A stretch of 64,000 bases of DNA from JAHDCJ01 sp039028895 (GTDB lineage Bacteria; Bacteroidota; Bacteroidia; Chitinophagales; Saprospiraceae), in contig JBCCHF010000004.1 in NCBI GenBank assembly GCA_039028895.1, positions 124,001-188,000 on the forward strand. Reading direction: 5' to 3'. A program made the position numbers and the translations under genes. Below the pieces are notes generated by a model. It saw only the letters and a program-made list of their open reading frames with translations. It did not search any database and had not been told where the DNA came from. This document shows, one piece after another, positions 33,892-42,419 of this stretch. Positions within the stretch are counted from its first letter, which is position 1, and every line of letters starts with the position of its first letter.

Positions 33892-35085
33892 ATGGTTTTC
33901 GATTTAACAGAAGAACAACTCGCAGTAAGAGAAGCAGCCAGGGATTTTGCTCAAAACGTACTCAAAGAAGGCGTTATCGAGCGCGACACCAATATGACCT
34001 ACCCCGAAGAACAGGTAAGGGAAATGGCCGAGCTCGGCTTTTTGGGAATGATGGTCGATCCTGAATACGGTGGCGGCGGGATGGATACCATTTCATATGT
34101 GATTGCTATTGAAGAATTATCGAAGATTGATAATTCCTGCTCGGTTATCATGTCAGTCAATAATTCGCTGGTGTGTTGGGGAATCGAAGCTCTGGGAACA
34201 GGAGCGCAAAAGACCAAATATCTGCCACTACTTTCGAGCGGTGAATGGATCGGCGGATTTTGCCTATCAGAACCAGAAGCCGGAAGTGATGCCACCAGCC
34301 AAAGAACAACAGCAGTTGATATGGGCGACCATTACCTCCTGAATGGCACCAAAAACTGGATCACAAACGGCGGAAAAGCCAGTGTCTATATCGTTTTCGC
34401 GCAATCCAACCCTAAAAAAGGGCATAAAGGCATCAATGCTTTTATCGTTGACCGCTCATGGGAAGGTGTGAGTATTGGCGCAAAAGAAGATAAACTGGGC
34501 ATCAGGTCTTCAGATACGCACAGCGTTATGTTTGCCGATGTAAAAGTGCCAAAAGAAAATCTGTTGGGAGCCGAAGGAGCAGGGTTTTCCATTGCCATGA
34601 AAATTCTTGAAGGCGGTCGTATCGGTATCGCTGCTCAAGCTCTTGGTATTGCCCAGGGGGCCTATGAACTGGCATTGGCTTATTCAAAAGAAAGAAGTGC
34701 ATTCGGAAAACCGATTCACCAGCACCAGGCCATTTCATTCAAGTTAGCTGATATGGCTACAGAAATTGAAGCTGCAAGACTGCTGGTTCACAGGGCTGCC
34801 TGGCTTAAAGACTTAGGTCTAGACTATGGCCCTGCAAGTGCCATGGCTAAGGTTTATGCTTCGGAGGTAGCAATGAAAACTACCGTTGAAGCTGTGCAGG
34901 TGCATGGTGGCTATGGTTTTGTCAAAGAATACCACGTCGAAAGGCTGATGCGTGATGCCAAGATCACACAGATATACGAAGGCACATCTGAAATTCAGCG
35001 CCTTGTCATTTCCCGTAATATTCTTAAAAATGGAGAACCCTACATCCCTATGATGGTTTCGGGTGACGCTTTAAAGAGCGACTAA
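33892..35085 (+). CDS. Acyl-CoA dehydrogenase
   Basis: An FAD flavoenzyme that introduces the alpha-beta double bond in acyl-CoA. The motifs FCLSEPEAGSDA and RSSDTHSV (FAD and substrate loop), QAISFKLADMATEIEAAR, and the catalytic glutamate E363 in IYEGTSEIQRLVISR place it with short-chain or branched-chain acyl-CoA dehydrogenases. It has 397 residues. Chain-length preference cannot be read from the sequence. It stands alone, and its stop overlaps the stop of the convergent gene by a few bases. Confidence 0.94.
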   Translation: MVFDLTEEQLAVREAARDFAQNVLKEGVIERDTNMTYPEEQVREMAELGFLGMMVDPEYGGGGMDTISYVIAIEELSKIDNSCSVIMSVNNSLVCWGIEALGTGAQKTKYLPLLSSGEWIGGFCLSEPEAGSDATSQRTTAVDMGDHYLLNGTKNWITNGGKASVYIVFAQSNPKKGHKGINAFIVDRSWEGVSIGAKEDKLGIRSSDTHSVMFADVKVPKENLLGAEGAGFSIAMKILEGGRIGIAAQALGIAQGAYELALAYSKERSAFGKPIHQHQAISFKLADMATEIEAARLLVHRAAWLKDLGLDYGPASAMAKVYASEVAMKTTVEAVQVHGGYGFVKEYHVERLMRDAKITQIYEGTSEIQRLVISRNILKNGEPYIPMMVSGDALKSD

Positions 35086-35615
35086 TTACCGCCGCTCTTT
35101 TTTCCTTTTTTCCCCGTATTTCTACCAGACTTTGCCTTTTCGACCGGATCTACTTCTTTTGGATCTTCCTTTTTCCCGGTATTGACCCCTGTTGAAGGAT
35201 CCGCTGGAGGTGTTACCTCAGGTGTCGGCTCTGGCTCAGGTGTTGTTTCCGTTGCAGGTGGTACTGGATCAGCATCAACTGTTGGTGGAGGAACAGGCGG
35301 AGGGGTAGTCGTCGTAGAAGGGCTACTTGGCTTAGTTGGTTTTGGCGTTGATGTACTTGGCATTTCAGGTTCATCTTCTGGTACCGCGGCACTCCTCTCC
35401 TTTTCTATTTCTCTTACCCTTACTTTAGCAGCTTCGAGCGCTCTTTCACGGCATTCCGCTTCCTTTTCTTCTGCGAAAATGGCCAGATTTTCCTCAACTG
35501 CTGCCTGAATCTCCTGCTTTTGCTCTGCTGCGGCAGAATCATCCTTTTTGAATGCACTGAAAGTAACGAATGCACCCATGCATACTAATATGGTATATAG
35601 CAAATACTTTTTCAT
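35082..35615 (-). CDS. Exported Pro/Thr-rich low-complexity protein
   Basis: The ATG at 35615 gives a signal or anchor segment (MKKYLLYTILVCMGAFVTFSAF); an upstream ATG at 35639 adds 8 residues. Then come an acidic helical segment of about 55 residues, a Pro/Thr/Glu-rich stretch (TPKPTKPSSPSTTTTPPPVP and similar) and a Lys/Gly-rich basic end (NTGKKGKKSGGN). No catalytic domain is visible. A cell-wall or outer-membrane linker role is possible. It is adjacent to a small lipoprotein gene on the same strand. Confidence 0.65.
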   Translation of the reverse strand: MKKYLLYTILVCMGAFVTFSAFKKDDSAAAEQKQEIQAAVEENLAIFAEEKEAECRERALEAAKVRVREIEKERSAAVPEDEPEMPSTSTPKPTKPSSPSTTTTPPPVPPPTVDADPVPPATETTPEPEPTPEVTPPADPSTGVNTGKKEDPKEVDPVEKAKSGRNTGKKGKKSGGN

Positions 35616-35644
35616 GTCAATTTCTTTTTTGATGATCAAATAGA

Positions 35645-35881
35645 TTATTCCTCAGAAACAGCTGAGGCTGCCATCAGAGAATCGGCGTAATTCTGGACAA
35701 GGGCTTCGAATTTTTGGTCACAAGCCGATTCCAGGGTAGGTAATAGTTCTTCCTCGCCGGCTTTGGTAAGTGCCTCAATCTTATCATCCATTTGTCTTTG
35801 GGAAAGTAGTCCGCCAGAACATCCGGTAAAGGCAAATGCCATCATACCAACGAACAGAAATGCAGCAATTTTTAATCGCAT
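35645..35881 (-). CDS. Small lipoprotein, 78 residues
   Basis: The ATG at 35881 gives a clean lipoprotein signal with lipobox FTGC (C21); a longer frame from 35944 adds residues that would spoil it. The mature part is a short acidic helix (SQRQMDDKIEALTKAGEEELLPTLESACDQKFEALVQNYADSL) with one more cysteine. I recognise no family. It precedes the Pro/Thr-rich gene by 29 bases, so the two probably share a transcript. Confidence 0.68.
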   Translation of the reverse strand: MRLKIAAFLFVGMMAFAFTGCSGGLLSQRQMDDKIEALTKAGEEELLPTLESACDQKFEALVQNYADSLMAASAVSEE

Positions 35882-36217
35882 TTGGTCAGGTGTTTTATAG
35901 GTTAATAAAATTATGCGAAATGTATCGCAACAAATGAACCGCAAAATTTAAAACTGTAAATTATTAAATGTAAATGTAGGCTAAAGATGCGTTAGATGCA
36001 CTCCTGACTTTTACATTTTGCGGTTTTAAATCTTAAATTTTTGATTAAAAAAGTTAAATCTACTTCCTTTTAGCCAAATGATGTGCCAAAATCAATAATT
36101 GGTTCGTTTCTATTGGAACAGTATTTGGATTGCTGTATTTTAGATTGTCCAATTTTGGGATTATCAGGCATTTTTTGAAATAAATGTGTCTGACAAATCT
36201 CCTTTAAAAATAAATTT
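35882..36217. other. 336-base divergent intergenic region with an 11-bp inverted repeat
   Basis: AT-rich spacer between the small lipoprotein and the DUF4294 gene. The arms AACCGCAAAAT (35937-35947) and ATTTTGCGGTT (36015-36025) are exact complements 67 bases apart. I see no full-consensus promoter, no reading frame and no recognisable RNA. Confidence 0.5.
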
Positions 36218-36844
36218 ATGAAAAGGGACTACACATTCACATACCTGCGAACAACTCTGTTTCTCTTCGCCATGGCCATATCAGCATTCGGCTACAGCCA
36301 GGATGAAAAAACAGAAAAGGTAGAAATAGACGGCGAGGTTTTCCAGGTGTTGATTGAAAATAATGATACCATCATTCTCGCAAGCCTTACAGATGTTTCT
36401 TTTGCAATGCCGAAAGAATTTAAGTCAAAAGAAGAAGCCCGGCATTTCAGATTGACCAGAGCACGTGCGGTGAAAGTTTACCCATACGCGGTGAAAGCCA
36501 TTGCCGTATTTCGCGATATCCAGGAGTTTTCGAAGGATCACAAAAAGCGCCAAAACAAAAAGTATATCAAACAACTCCATAAAGATCTGAGAGAAGAATT
36601 TCAAAAGCCGCTTAAAAACTTGTCAAGATCGCAAGGCAAGGTACTGGTCGAAATGATCGAGCGTGAATTGGGGATCTCAACATTTAAACTCATCAAGCAA
36701 CTCAAAGGCGGATTCAAAGCCGTTTATTGGAATAATGCCGCAAAACTTTTCGGATATAAGCTGAAAAAAGGCTACGATCCGGAAGAAGATCCAATTCTTG
36801 AAATGGTTTTGGCTACCTTTGACATTTCACACGATATTGATTAA
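36218..36844 (+). CDS. DUF4294 family exported protein
   Basis: The 208 residues have a signal peptide ending AFGYSQ. A conserved helical domain follows with the DUF4294 landmarks (RLTRARAVKVYPYAVKAIAVFRDI, KKYIKQLHKDLREEFQKPLKNLSRSQGKVLVEMIERE, LKGGFKAVYWNNAAKLFGYKLKKGYDP). The function is unknown; it is common across Bacteroidota. Its TAA stop shares one base with the ATG of the lptB-type gene, so the two are translationally coupled. Confidence 0.88.
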   Translation: MKRDYTFTYLRTTLFLFAMAISAFGYSQDEKTEKVEIDGEVFQVLIENNDTIILASLTDVSFAMPKEFKSKEEARHFRLTRARAVKVYPYAVKAIAVFRDIQEFSKDHKKRQNKKYIKQLHKDLREEFQKPLKNLSRSQGKVLVEMIERELGISTFKLIKQLKGGFKAVYWNNAAKLFGYKLKKGYDPEEDPILEMVLATFDISHDID

Positions 36845-37599
36845 TGAAATTAAACGCTGAGCATCTCGTCAAAAAATACGGTCGTCGCACTGTTGTAAAA
36901 AATGTCTCCATTGAAGTCAACCAGGGGGAGATCGTTGGTCTTCTCGGACCAAATGGAGCTGGAAAAACCACGACGTTTTATATGGTCGTAGGTTTCATCA
37001 AGCCCAATAGCGGCAATGTGTATTTTGATGAAATTGATGTAACCAATCTGCCGATGTACAAGCGTGCTCAAAAAGGGGTAGGTTACCTGCCACAGGAACC
37101 CTCAGTTTTCAGAAAACTCAGTGTCGAAGATAATATCAGGGCTGTTCTTGAAATGACCGATCTCAACAAAAGCGAACAGGCAGAAAAACTGGAAGAACTA
37201 ATCGAAGAATTCGGACTCGAGAAAGTCCGACATAGCATTGGCGATACACTTTCAGGTGGAGAACGTCGTCGTACTGAAATAGCACGTGCCCTGGCTACTA
37301 GTCCAAAATTTATCCTTCTTGATGAACCATTTGCAGGAATCGACCCTATCGCTGTTGAAGACATTCAATACATTGTTGCCAGGCTTAAACTGAAGAATAT
37401 CGGTATCCTGATTACCGACCATAATGTTCAGGAAACTTTATCCATCACAGACAGGGCTTACCTGATGTTTGAAGGGGGTATCCTCAAAGCAGGCACTGCC
37501 GAAGAGTTGGCCGCTGATGAAATGGTGCGGAAAGTTTATCTCGGTAAAAACTTTGAACTCAAACGGAAAGTTATTGACGTTGAGTCTTCAAATCTCTAA
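36844..37599 (+). CDS. lptB: LPS export ABC transporter ATP-binding protein LptB
   Basis: The ATPase of the LptBFG extractor that lifts lipopolysaccharide from the inner membrane into the Lpt bridge. It has Walker A GPNGAGKT (35-42), GYLPQEPSVFRKLSVEDN typical of LptB, the signature LSGGERRR, Walker B LLDEPFAGIDPIAV and the H-loop TDHNVQ. It has 251 residues. lptF and lptG are not in the window. It is coupled by a one-base stop/start overlap to the upstream DUF4294 gene and is the only ABC ATPase seen in the window. Confidence 0.93.
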   Translation: MKLNAEHLVKKYGRRTVVKNVSIEVNQGEIVGLLGPNGAGKTTTFYMVVGFIKPNSGNVYFDEIDVTNLPMYKRAQKGVGYLPQEPSVFRKLSVEDNIRAVLEMTDLNKSEQAEKLEELIEEFGLEKVRHSIGDTLSGGERRRTEIARALATSPKFILLDEPFAGIDPIAVEDIQYIVARLKLKNIGILITDHNVQETLSITDRAYLMFEGGILKAGTAEELAADEMVRKVYLGKNFELKRKVIDVESSNL

Positions 37600-37601
37600 G
37601 T

Positions 37602-40193
37602 CTACCTCAAAGGCACGCCGACTCTTACTCCACTTTCATAGCGAATTGCGAATGCGCGCGCGAATCCGCGAACTTTGGCTTTCGCCAACGCCCTTTTTGC
37701 GGTCAGCAAGTCAGGAAAACCTGTGATCATTACTCTGGTCAGGGTACCATAAGCGTCAGTGTCTACCTCCTCAAACTCCATTGGCCCGAGGTCTTTAACT
37801 CGTGAGTAACGATGATCCTTGTATTCTTTTACAGCGACTAGCTGAATCCGGTATTCGACTGTTGCAGCAGTTTTGGTAGTCGAGGTTGCTTCGTCTGCTG
37901 CTTCCAGTGGATTAAATGTTTCGGTCTCGACCGGAGTCGGCGCATTCTCTACTACTTCTTCTACAGTTTCTACCAAAATTTCCGGCTCTGTTGGAGGCAC
38001 AGGTTCAGGTTCAACTGCTGGTTCTTCAACTGGTGGTGGAAGTGGTGTTTTTTCAACAATATCCTCTACTGGAGGCGGCAGCGGGTCTGGTAGTTTTTCC
38101 TCAACTGGTTCTGCAGGTGTCGTCTCCTCTTCTAATGGTAATTCTGGTTTTTCGATAGCTACTGGTTGTGGCTCAACCGCTGGTTCCTTGACGATAGTCG
38201 GTTCTTCAGCAGGTGGAGGTGGCAGTGGGATTTCTGCAATCTCTTCTGGCTGACTTTCCGGAACAGCCGTTTCAACGGTTTCTGCTGGTGGCTGACTTTC
38301 AGTATTTTCTGCGATTCCAGTTTCTGTTACTGCTCCAACTACAACAGGTACCCACAAATCATCTTTTCGCAAATAAGCGAGATTCTCATCAGAGGTCATG
38401 ATTAGGGAATATTGCTCGTAGGTTGTCAAATCGTCTTTATGAACTGGTTCTCCAAACGCATCTTCCATTCCTGGAAGGGGCTGGCCCGTAGCGGGGTCGA
38501 TTGGCAAAACATTTGGATTTGGCTTTTCTACCGCTTCGGTGGTCTCTGCAGGTGCTGGAGTCTCTTTTTGTGGCTCGGGTGTATCAGCCAGTTCTGCACT
38601 TGGAATCCGCTCGAGCGGAATATTTTGATCAATCTCCGTTGACTCGTTAACTTCGAAGGTCATTAAGTCGAAGAACGCATTGAGATAACCCTGCTTACTG
38701 GCTTCGATGCGAAAATGTTTGCCTGCACCAACGATAAATTCATATTTACCATCAGGTGCATCCAACGATTCAACAAGAGTCTGCTTATCGTTTCCATCTA
38801 CTTCGTATAATTCTATCTTGACGTTATTAATAGCTACAGATTCTGATTGCTCGTAGTCGACAACCGTACCGGCTACACTTACCTCGATATCTTCCTGTTG
38901 CGCGACATTATTCAATCCAAACACAAAAACATCATCATCAAGTGTTGATATCTTATCTGGCCGGATAAAACGGTTAGAAACCAGGAAACCATTCTGACCA
39001 TCTTGTTGGTGCACATAATACAAATCATCAGCACTTGAATTGAACGGTGTTCCTAGGTTTGAAGGGGTTGCCCAGGTTGTTTTATTGCCTTTGGATTTGA
39101 ATATATCTATCCCTCCCATATTAATATGACCGTTGGAACTGAAGTAAAGAGTTTCTTTATCAGCATCGTAAAATGGTGTCATTTCATCTTTTGGGGTATT
39201 TACGGTAGTGCCAAGATTAACAGGCATCGTGTAAGTCTCTTCGGCTGAATTAATATTTCGAATCACATACCAGATGTCCATCCCTCCCTGTCCAGAAGAT
39301 CGGTCAGAGGTAAAATAGATCACTTCACGTGAGCCTTCCACGTATACATTAGGATGTGTATTGGTTGATCCGACTTCGTTTACAAAGTCAGGCAACTTAA
39401 TCGGGGTGCCCCAGTTCTTCCCGGTTTTCTTGGTAACGTAGATCTGGCAGACCGTTTTGCCGGCATCGGTAATCTGGCATTGTGTAAAATAATATCGGTT
39501 TCCATCTGGAGTAAAGCTGCCGTTACCGTAATGGGGCTGCTCAATATCATTAAACATATTAACTCTTGAGCGTTTGGCCCACTTATCCCCTTCTTTTTGG
39601 GTACGGTAAACCTTAGCACTTCCATCTACCATTGATGAAAAATAGATCATATTATCGCCGACAATCACCGGGGCAAATTCCGTAAGGCTGCTATTGACCG
39701 AATACCCCATATGCTTAAAGAAATAAGGAGAATCCGTTGACCTGAGGGCTTCCATCCCCATTTGGCAACCACTGATTTCATCCAGTACTTCCTGGTAGAC
39801 ATCTCCTTTATCAGCTTTATCATAAACTGAGATGAAATACTCAAACTCGGCGACGGCCTGTTGATATTTACCTTCATTTTTGAGGCTTAGTCCTCGATAG
39901 AAATTAACCTTATCGAGTTCTTTGTGAAATTCTCGCACAGCGCCATAAGCCTTCGAAGCATTTTTGTAATCTCTCACCAGGGCAAAACATTCACCTGCCT
40001 TATACGCAAGGTCATATTTTGTCGGTTTTACTTTGTAGGCACTCCAATAATATTCAGCGGCACTGCCGTAGTTACCTTGTTGGTACATATCGTTTGCAGC
40101 ACTAACCCGCTTTTTCCAACCCTGTGCATTAGGTTGGGCAATTAGCATTGATAACGGGCATAACAATAAAACCAGTAGTAGGTATTTTTGCAT
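37602..40193 (-). CDS. Large PorE-like envelope protein: TPR, PD40 propeller, Pro-rich linker, SPOR-like end
   Basis: The 863 residues read in order: a signal peptide (to about residue 19), TPR-like helices (about 25-150), a PD40 beta-propeller (about 165-435; IYFTSDRSSGQGGMDIWYV, LYFSSNGHINMGGIDIFKS), a carboxypeptidase-regulatory-like sandwich (about 445-540), a long Pro/Glu/Val-rich linker (about 545-770), and a C-terminal module (YRIQLVAVKEYKD to RGFARAFAIRYESG) that looks like a SPOR domain. SPOR domains bind denuded peptidoglycan. The usual OmpA anchor is absent. It is related in architecture to 8219-9553 and convergent with lptB. Confidence 0.82.
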   Translation of the reverse strand: MQKYLLLVLLLCPLSMLIAQPNAQGWKKRVSAANDMYQQGNYGSAAEYYWSAYKVKPTKYDLAYKAGECFALVRDYKNASKAYGAVREFHKELDKVNFYRGLSLKNEGKYQQAVAEFEYFISVYDKADKGDVYQEVLDEISGCQMGMEALRSTDSPYFFKHMGYSVNSSLTEFAPVIVGDNMIYFSSMVDGSAKVYRTQKEGDKWAKRSRVNMFNDIEQPHYGNGSFTPDGNRYYFTQCQITDAGKTVCQIYVTKKTGKNWGTPIKLPDFVNEVGSTNTHPNVYVEGSREVIYFTSDRSSGQGGMDIWYVIRNINSAEETYTMPVNLGTTVNTPKDEMTPFYDADKETLYFSSNGHINMGGIDIFKSKGNKTTWATPSNLGTPFNSSADDLYYVHQQDGQNGFLVSNRFIRPDKISTLDDDVFVFGLNNVAQQEDIEVSVAGTVVDYEQSESVAINNVKIELYEVDGNDKQTLVESLDAPDGKYEFIVGAGKHFRIEASKQGYLNAFFDLMTFEVNESTEIDQNIPLERIPSAELADTPEPQKETPAPAETTEAVEKPNPNVLPIDPATGQPLPGMEDAFGEPVHKDDLTTYEQYSLIMTSDENLAYLRKDDLWVPVVVGAVTETGIAENTESQPPAETVETAVPESQPEEIAEIPLPPPPAEEPTIVKEPAVEPQPVAIEKPELPLEEETTPAEPVEEKLPDPLPPPVEDIVEKTPLPPPVEEPAVEPEPVPPTEPEILVETVEEVVENAPTPVETETFNPLEAADEATSTTKTAATVEYRIQLVAVKEYKDHRYSRVKDLGPMEFEEVDTDAYGTLTRVMITGFPDLLTAKRALAKAKVRGFARAFAIRYESGVRVGVPLR

Positions 40194-40244
40194 CTGGTCG
40201 AGATTTTAAAAGAGGATATAAAGTTTGGGAAAAGCGGATATTTT

Positions 40245-40252
40245 CAAAGCTA
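40245..40252 (-). promoter_or_regulatory. -7 box of the large PD40 gene
   Basis: On the minus strand this reads TAGCTTTG, a TAnnTTTG match 52 bases before the ATG at 40193. No clear -33 element is seen. Confidence 0.4.
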
Positions 40253-40300
40253 TCGCGAAGATAACAATTTCCTGTTGTTTAGCCTTTTAGCATACCCTTT

Positions 40301-40912
40301 TTAACCGTCTCCTTCCGGTTTTTGAGAAAGCAGGCTTTTGATCACTCTTGGAAAATAATAATGTTCAAGTTTTAGGACCTTCTTAGCGATCATTTCAGGT
40401 GTATCACTAGAATTCAACGCACAATCGGCCTGGAAAATTATCGAACCTTCATCATATTTTTCATTGACATAGTGAATTGTTATGCCAGATGTGGGTTCGT
40501 TAGCGGCCTTTACAGCCCTGTGGACGTTCATCCCGTACATCCCCTTGCCGCCATATTTTGGCAATAACGCAGGATGGATATTAATTATCCTTCCGGGAAA
40601 TTGCTGTACAAGATATCCGGGAACCAGCCATAAAAAACCAGCTAAAACGATCATGTCCACCTCAAAGGCTTGCAACTTCTCAACGATCTTTTCCGATTTG
40701 TAAAAATATTCACGATCAAAAACCAAGGTCTCAATATCAAATTCTTCACCATAGTTTAAAACCGAGGCACTGGGTTTATTAGAAGCGATCAAAACAATAT
40801 TTACAGATGCCTCCTCCTTGAAAAATTCGATTATTTTCAAGGCATTTGACCCTGTCCCGGAAGCAAAAATGGCGATATTACCTGAAGGCTTACTCAACAT
40901 TTCCATAAGCAA
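40301..40912 (-). CDS. purN: Phosphoribosylglycinamide formyltransferase PurN
   Basis: Transfers a formyl group from 10-formyl-THF to GAR in purine synthesis. The substrate loop is IFASGTGSNALKI. The catalytic triad aligns as N111 and H113 in INIHPALLP and D154 in YDEGSII. It has 203 residues; three in-frame ATGs (40912, 40906, 40900) are possible starts. All lie inside the 3' end of cysQ, an overlap of up to 23 bases, so translation is likely coupled to cysQ. Confidence 0.95.
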   Translation of the reverse strand: MLMEMLSKPSGNIAIFASGTGSNALKIIEFFKEEASVNIVLIASNKPSASVLNYGEEFDIETLVFDREYFYKSEKIVEKLQAFEVDMIVLAGFLWLVPGYLVQQFPGRIINIHPALLPKYGGKGMYGMNVHRAVKAANEPTSGITIHYVNEKYDEGSIIFQADCALNSSDTPEMIAKKVLKLEHYYFPRVIKSLLSQKPEGDG

Positions 40913-41669
40913 TAAAGTAGGGATTCAGGAGATCTTCCTTGTTGTATCGCAGCGCTTCGTTGTTATCGGCTCTTACCACTTTACCACCTGCTTCTTCCAA
41001 CACAACCTGGGCAGCAGCAGTATCCCACTCCATGGTTGGGGCCAGCCGAGGGTATACATGCGCCACACCCATTGCAAGAATCAGGAATTTCAATGAACTG
41101 CCAACAGAAACCAGTTCAGGCTTGTCGAGATCGTCAACAAACTTCTGCGTGGCATCATTCAAATGAGACCTCGAACACACAACCCCTAATCCAGGATCCT
41201 TTAGCCTGAAATCAGCTGTTTTGATTTTGTGTGCTTCTCCGTGTTCCTTAAGAAAAGCACCACTTCCTTTGATACCGGTAAACATCTGGTCGAGCACCGG
41301 TGCATAAACAATGCCCATTACAGGGGTATTCCAGTGAACCAGCGCAATATTGACCGTAAATTCACCATTTCTTTTGATAAACTCTTTAGTCCCATCCAGA
41401 GGATCTACCAGCCAGTAATACTCAAAATGACGTCTTTCCTCGAAAGGAATCTCTTTATTTTCTTCAGAAATTATCGGATATCCAATGTCCAGTTTTTCGA
41501 GTCCGGCACAAATGATATCGTTTGAGGCTTTGTCAGCTTTGGTCAAAGGGGAATGATCCTTTTTTGAGGTTATCCCAAAATCTGCTGACGAATCATAAAT
41601 ATCCAGTATCGTTGCACCAGCTTCACGAGCTATTTTCTGGATTTCTGTGGCAAGTTGTTGTAACTCCAT
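40890..41669 (-). CDS. cysQ: 3'(2'),5'-bisphosphate nucleotidase CysQ
   Basis: An inositol-monophosphatase-fold enzyme that hydrolyses adenosine 3',5'-bisphosphate (PAP), the by-product of PAPS-dependent sulfotransferases, to AMP. The metal-site motifs are SEEN (E69/E70) and DPLDGTKEF (from D89), followed by a WDTAAAQVVLEEAGG motif near the C-terminus. It has 259 residues. It is divergent from cysC with almost mirror-image promoters in between, consistent with co-regulation of PAPS making and PAP removal. Confidence 0.93.
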   Translation of the reverse strand: MELQQLATEIQKIAREAGATILDIYDSSADFGITSKKDHSPLTKADKASNDIICAGLEKLDIGYPIISEENKEIPFEERRHFEYYWLVDPLDGTKEFIKRNGEFTVNIALVHWNTPVMGIVYAPVLDQMFTGIKGSGAFLKEHGEAHKIKTADFRLKDPGLGVVCSRSHLNDATQKFVDDLDKPELVSVGSSLKFLILAMGVAHVYPRLAPTMEWDTAAAQVVLEEAGGKVVRADNNEALRYNKEDLLNPYFIAYGNVE

Positions 41670-41766
41670 TTATTATTATTTCGATTGTCGTTTTCCCAAT
41701 ATCGATCAGTACCAAAATTCGATCTGATTTACCTTACGGTAAGTCCTTTCTAATCAGAATAAAAAG

Positions 41767-41806
41767 GAGGTGCAAAGATAGCTGTTTTTTCCTACCTTTG
41801 CACCTC
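41767..41806. promoter_or_regulatory. Mirror-image divergent promoters between cysQ and cysC
   Basis: A 15-bp inverted repeat with one mismatch has arms GAGGTGCAAAGATAG (41767-41781) and CTACCTTTGCACCTC (41792-41806). Each arm contains a -7 box: TACCTTTG on the plus strand (41793-41800) toward cysC and TATCTTTG on the minus strand (41780-41773) toward cysQ. The plus start would fall near 41806, about 5 bases before the cysC ATG, so that mRNA would be almost leaderless. The minus transcript would have a leader of about 100 bases. The symmetry also suits a regulator binding site. Confidence 0.65.
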
Positions 41807-41810
41807 GAAT

Positions 41811-42419
41811 ATGAAACAGAAGACAGATCATATTTATCCGATTTTCGACAGGCTGATGCAACGCTCTGCAAAAGAGCAGTTGTTAAAGCAAAAAGGAGTG
41901 GCACTTTGGTTCACCGGATTGTCAGGTTCTGGTAAGAGTACTATTGCCCAGGGACTGGAAGCTAAGCTCTTTAGTGAAGGGTTTCTTACACAAGTTCTCG
42001 ACGGTGATAATATCAGAAGCGGGCTTAATAATAATCTGGGGTTTACCGTTGAAGACCGCCAGGAAAATATCCGTCGGATAGCCGAGGTGACCAGGCTATT
42101 TGTTCATTGTGGCATCGTAACCATCAATTCCTTTATTAGCCCTACTATCGAGATCAGGGATTTCGCCAGGCAGATAATAGGAGCTGAAGACTTTTATGAG
42201 GTTTATGTCAATGCGCCACTTGAAGTTTGTGAGCGACGTGATGTGAAAGGATTGTATAAAAAAGCAAGGTCAGGAGAGATCAAAAACTTCACAGGGATTG
42301 ACTCACCTTACGAAGCTCCTATTGATCCGGGTTTTGAGATTAAAACCGATCAGATATCTGTTGATGAGGCTGTTGAGGCTGTCTTCAATTTTGTTCTTCC
42401 GAAAATCCGTATTCAGTAA
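41811..42419 (+). CDS. cysC: Adenylylsulfate (APS) kinase CysC
   Basis: Phosphorylates APS to PAPS, the universal sulfonate donor. The P-loop is GLSGSGKST (36-44). APS-binding segments include LDGDNIRSGLNNNLGF and the phosphoryl-acceptor serine region FISPTIEIRD, with the lid KARSGEIKNFTGIDSPYE. It has 202 residues and is a stand-alone kinase, not fused to CysN. Its TAA shares a base with the cysD ATG (TAATG). It opens the PAPS/sulfotransferase operon. Confidence 0.96.
   Translation: MKQKTDHIYPIFDRLMQRSAKEQLLKQKGVALWFTGLSGSGKSTIAQGLEAKLFSEGFLTQVLDGDNIRSGLNNNLGFTVEDRQENIRRIAEVTRLFVHCGIVTINSFISPTIEIRDFARQIIGAEDFYEVYVNAPLEVCERRDVKGLYKKARSGEIKNFTGIDSPYEAPIDPGFEIKTDQISVDEAVEAVFNFVLPKIRIQ

Noticed and set aside
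37873..38405. Gly/Ser- and Trp-rich plus-strand frames
   Set aside because: They are antisense to the Pro/Glu-rich linker of the 863-residue PD40 protein and show only mirrored low complexity.
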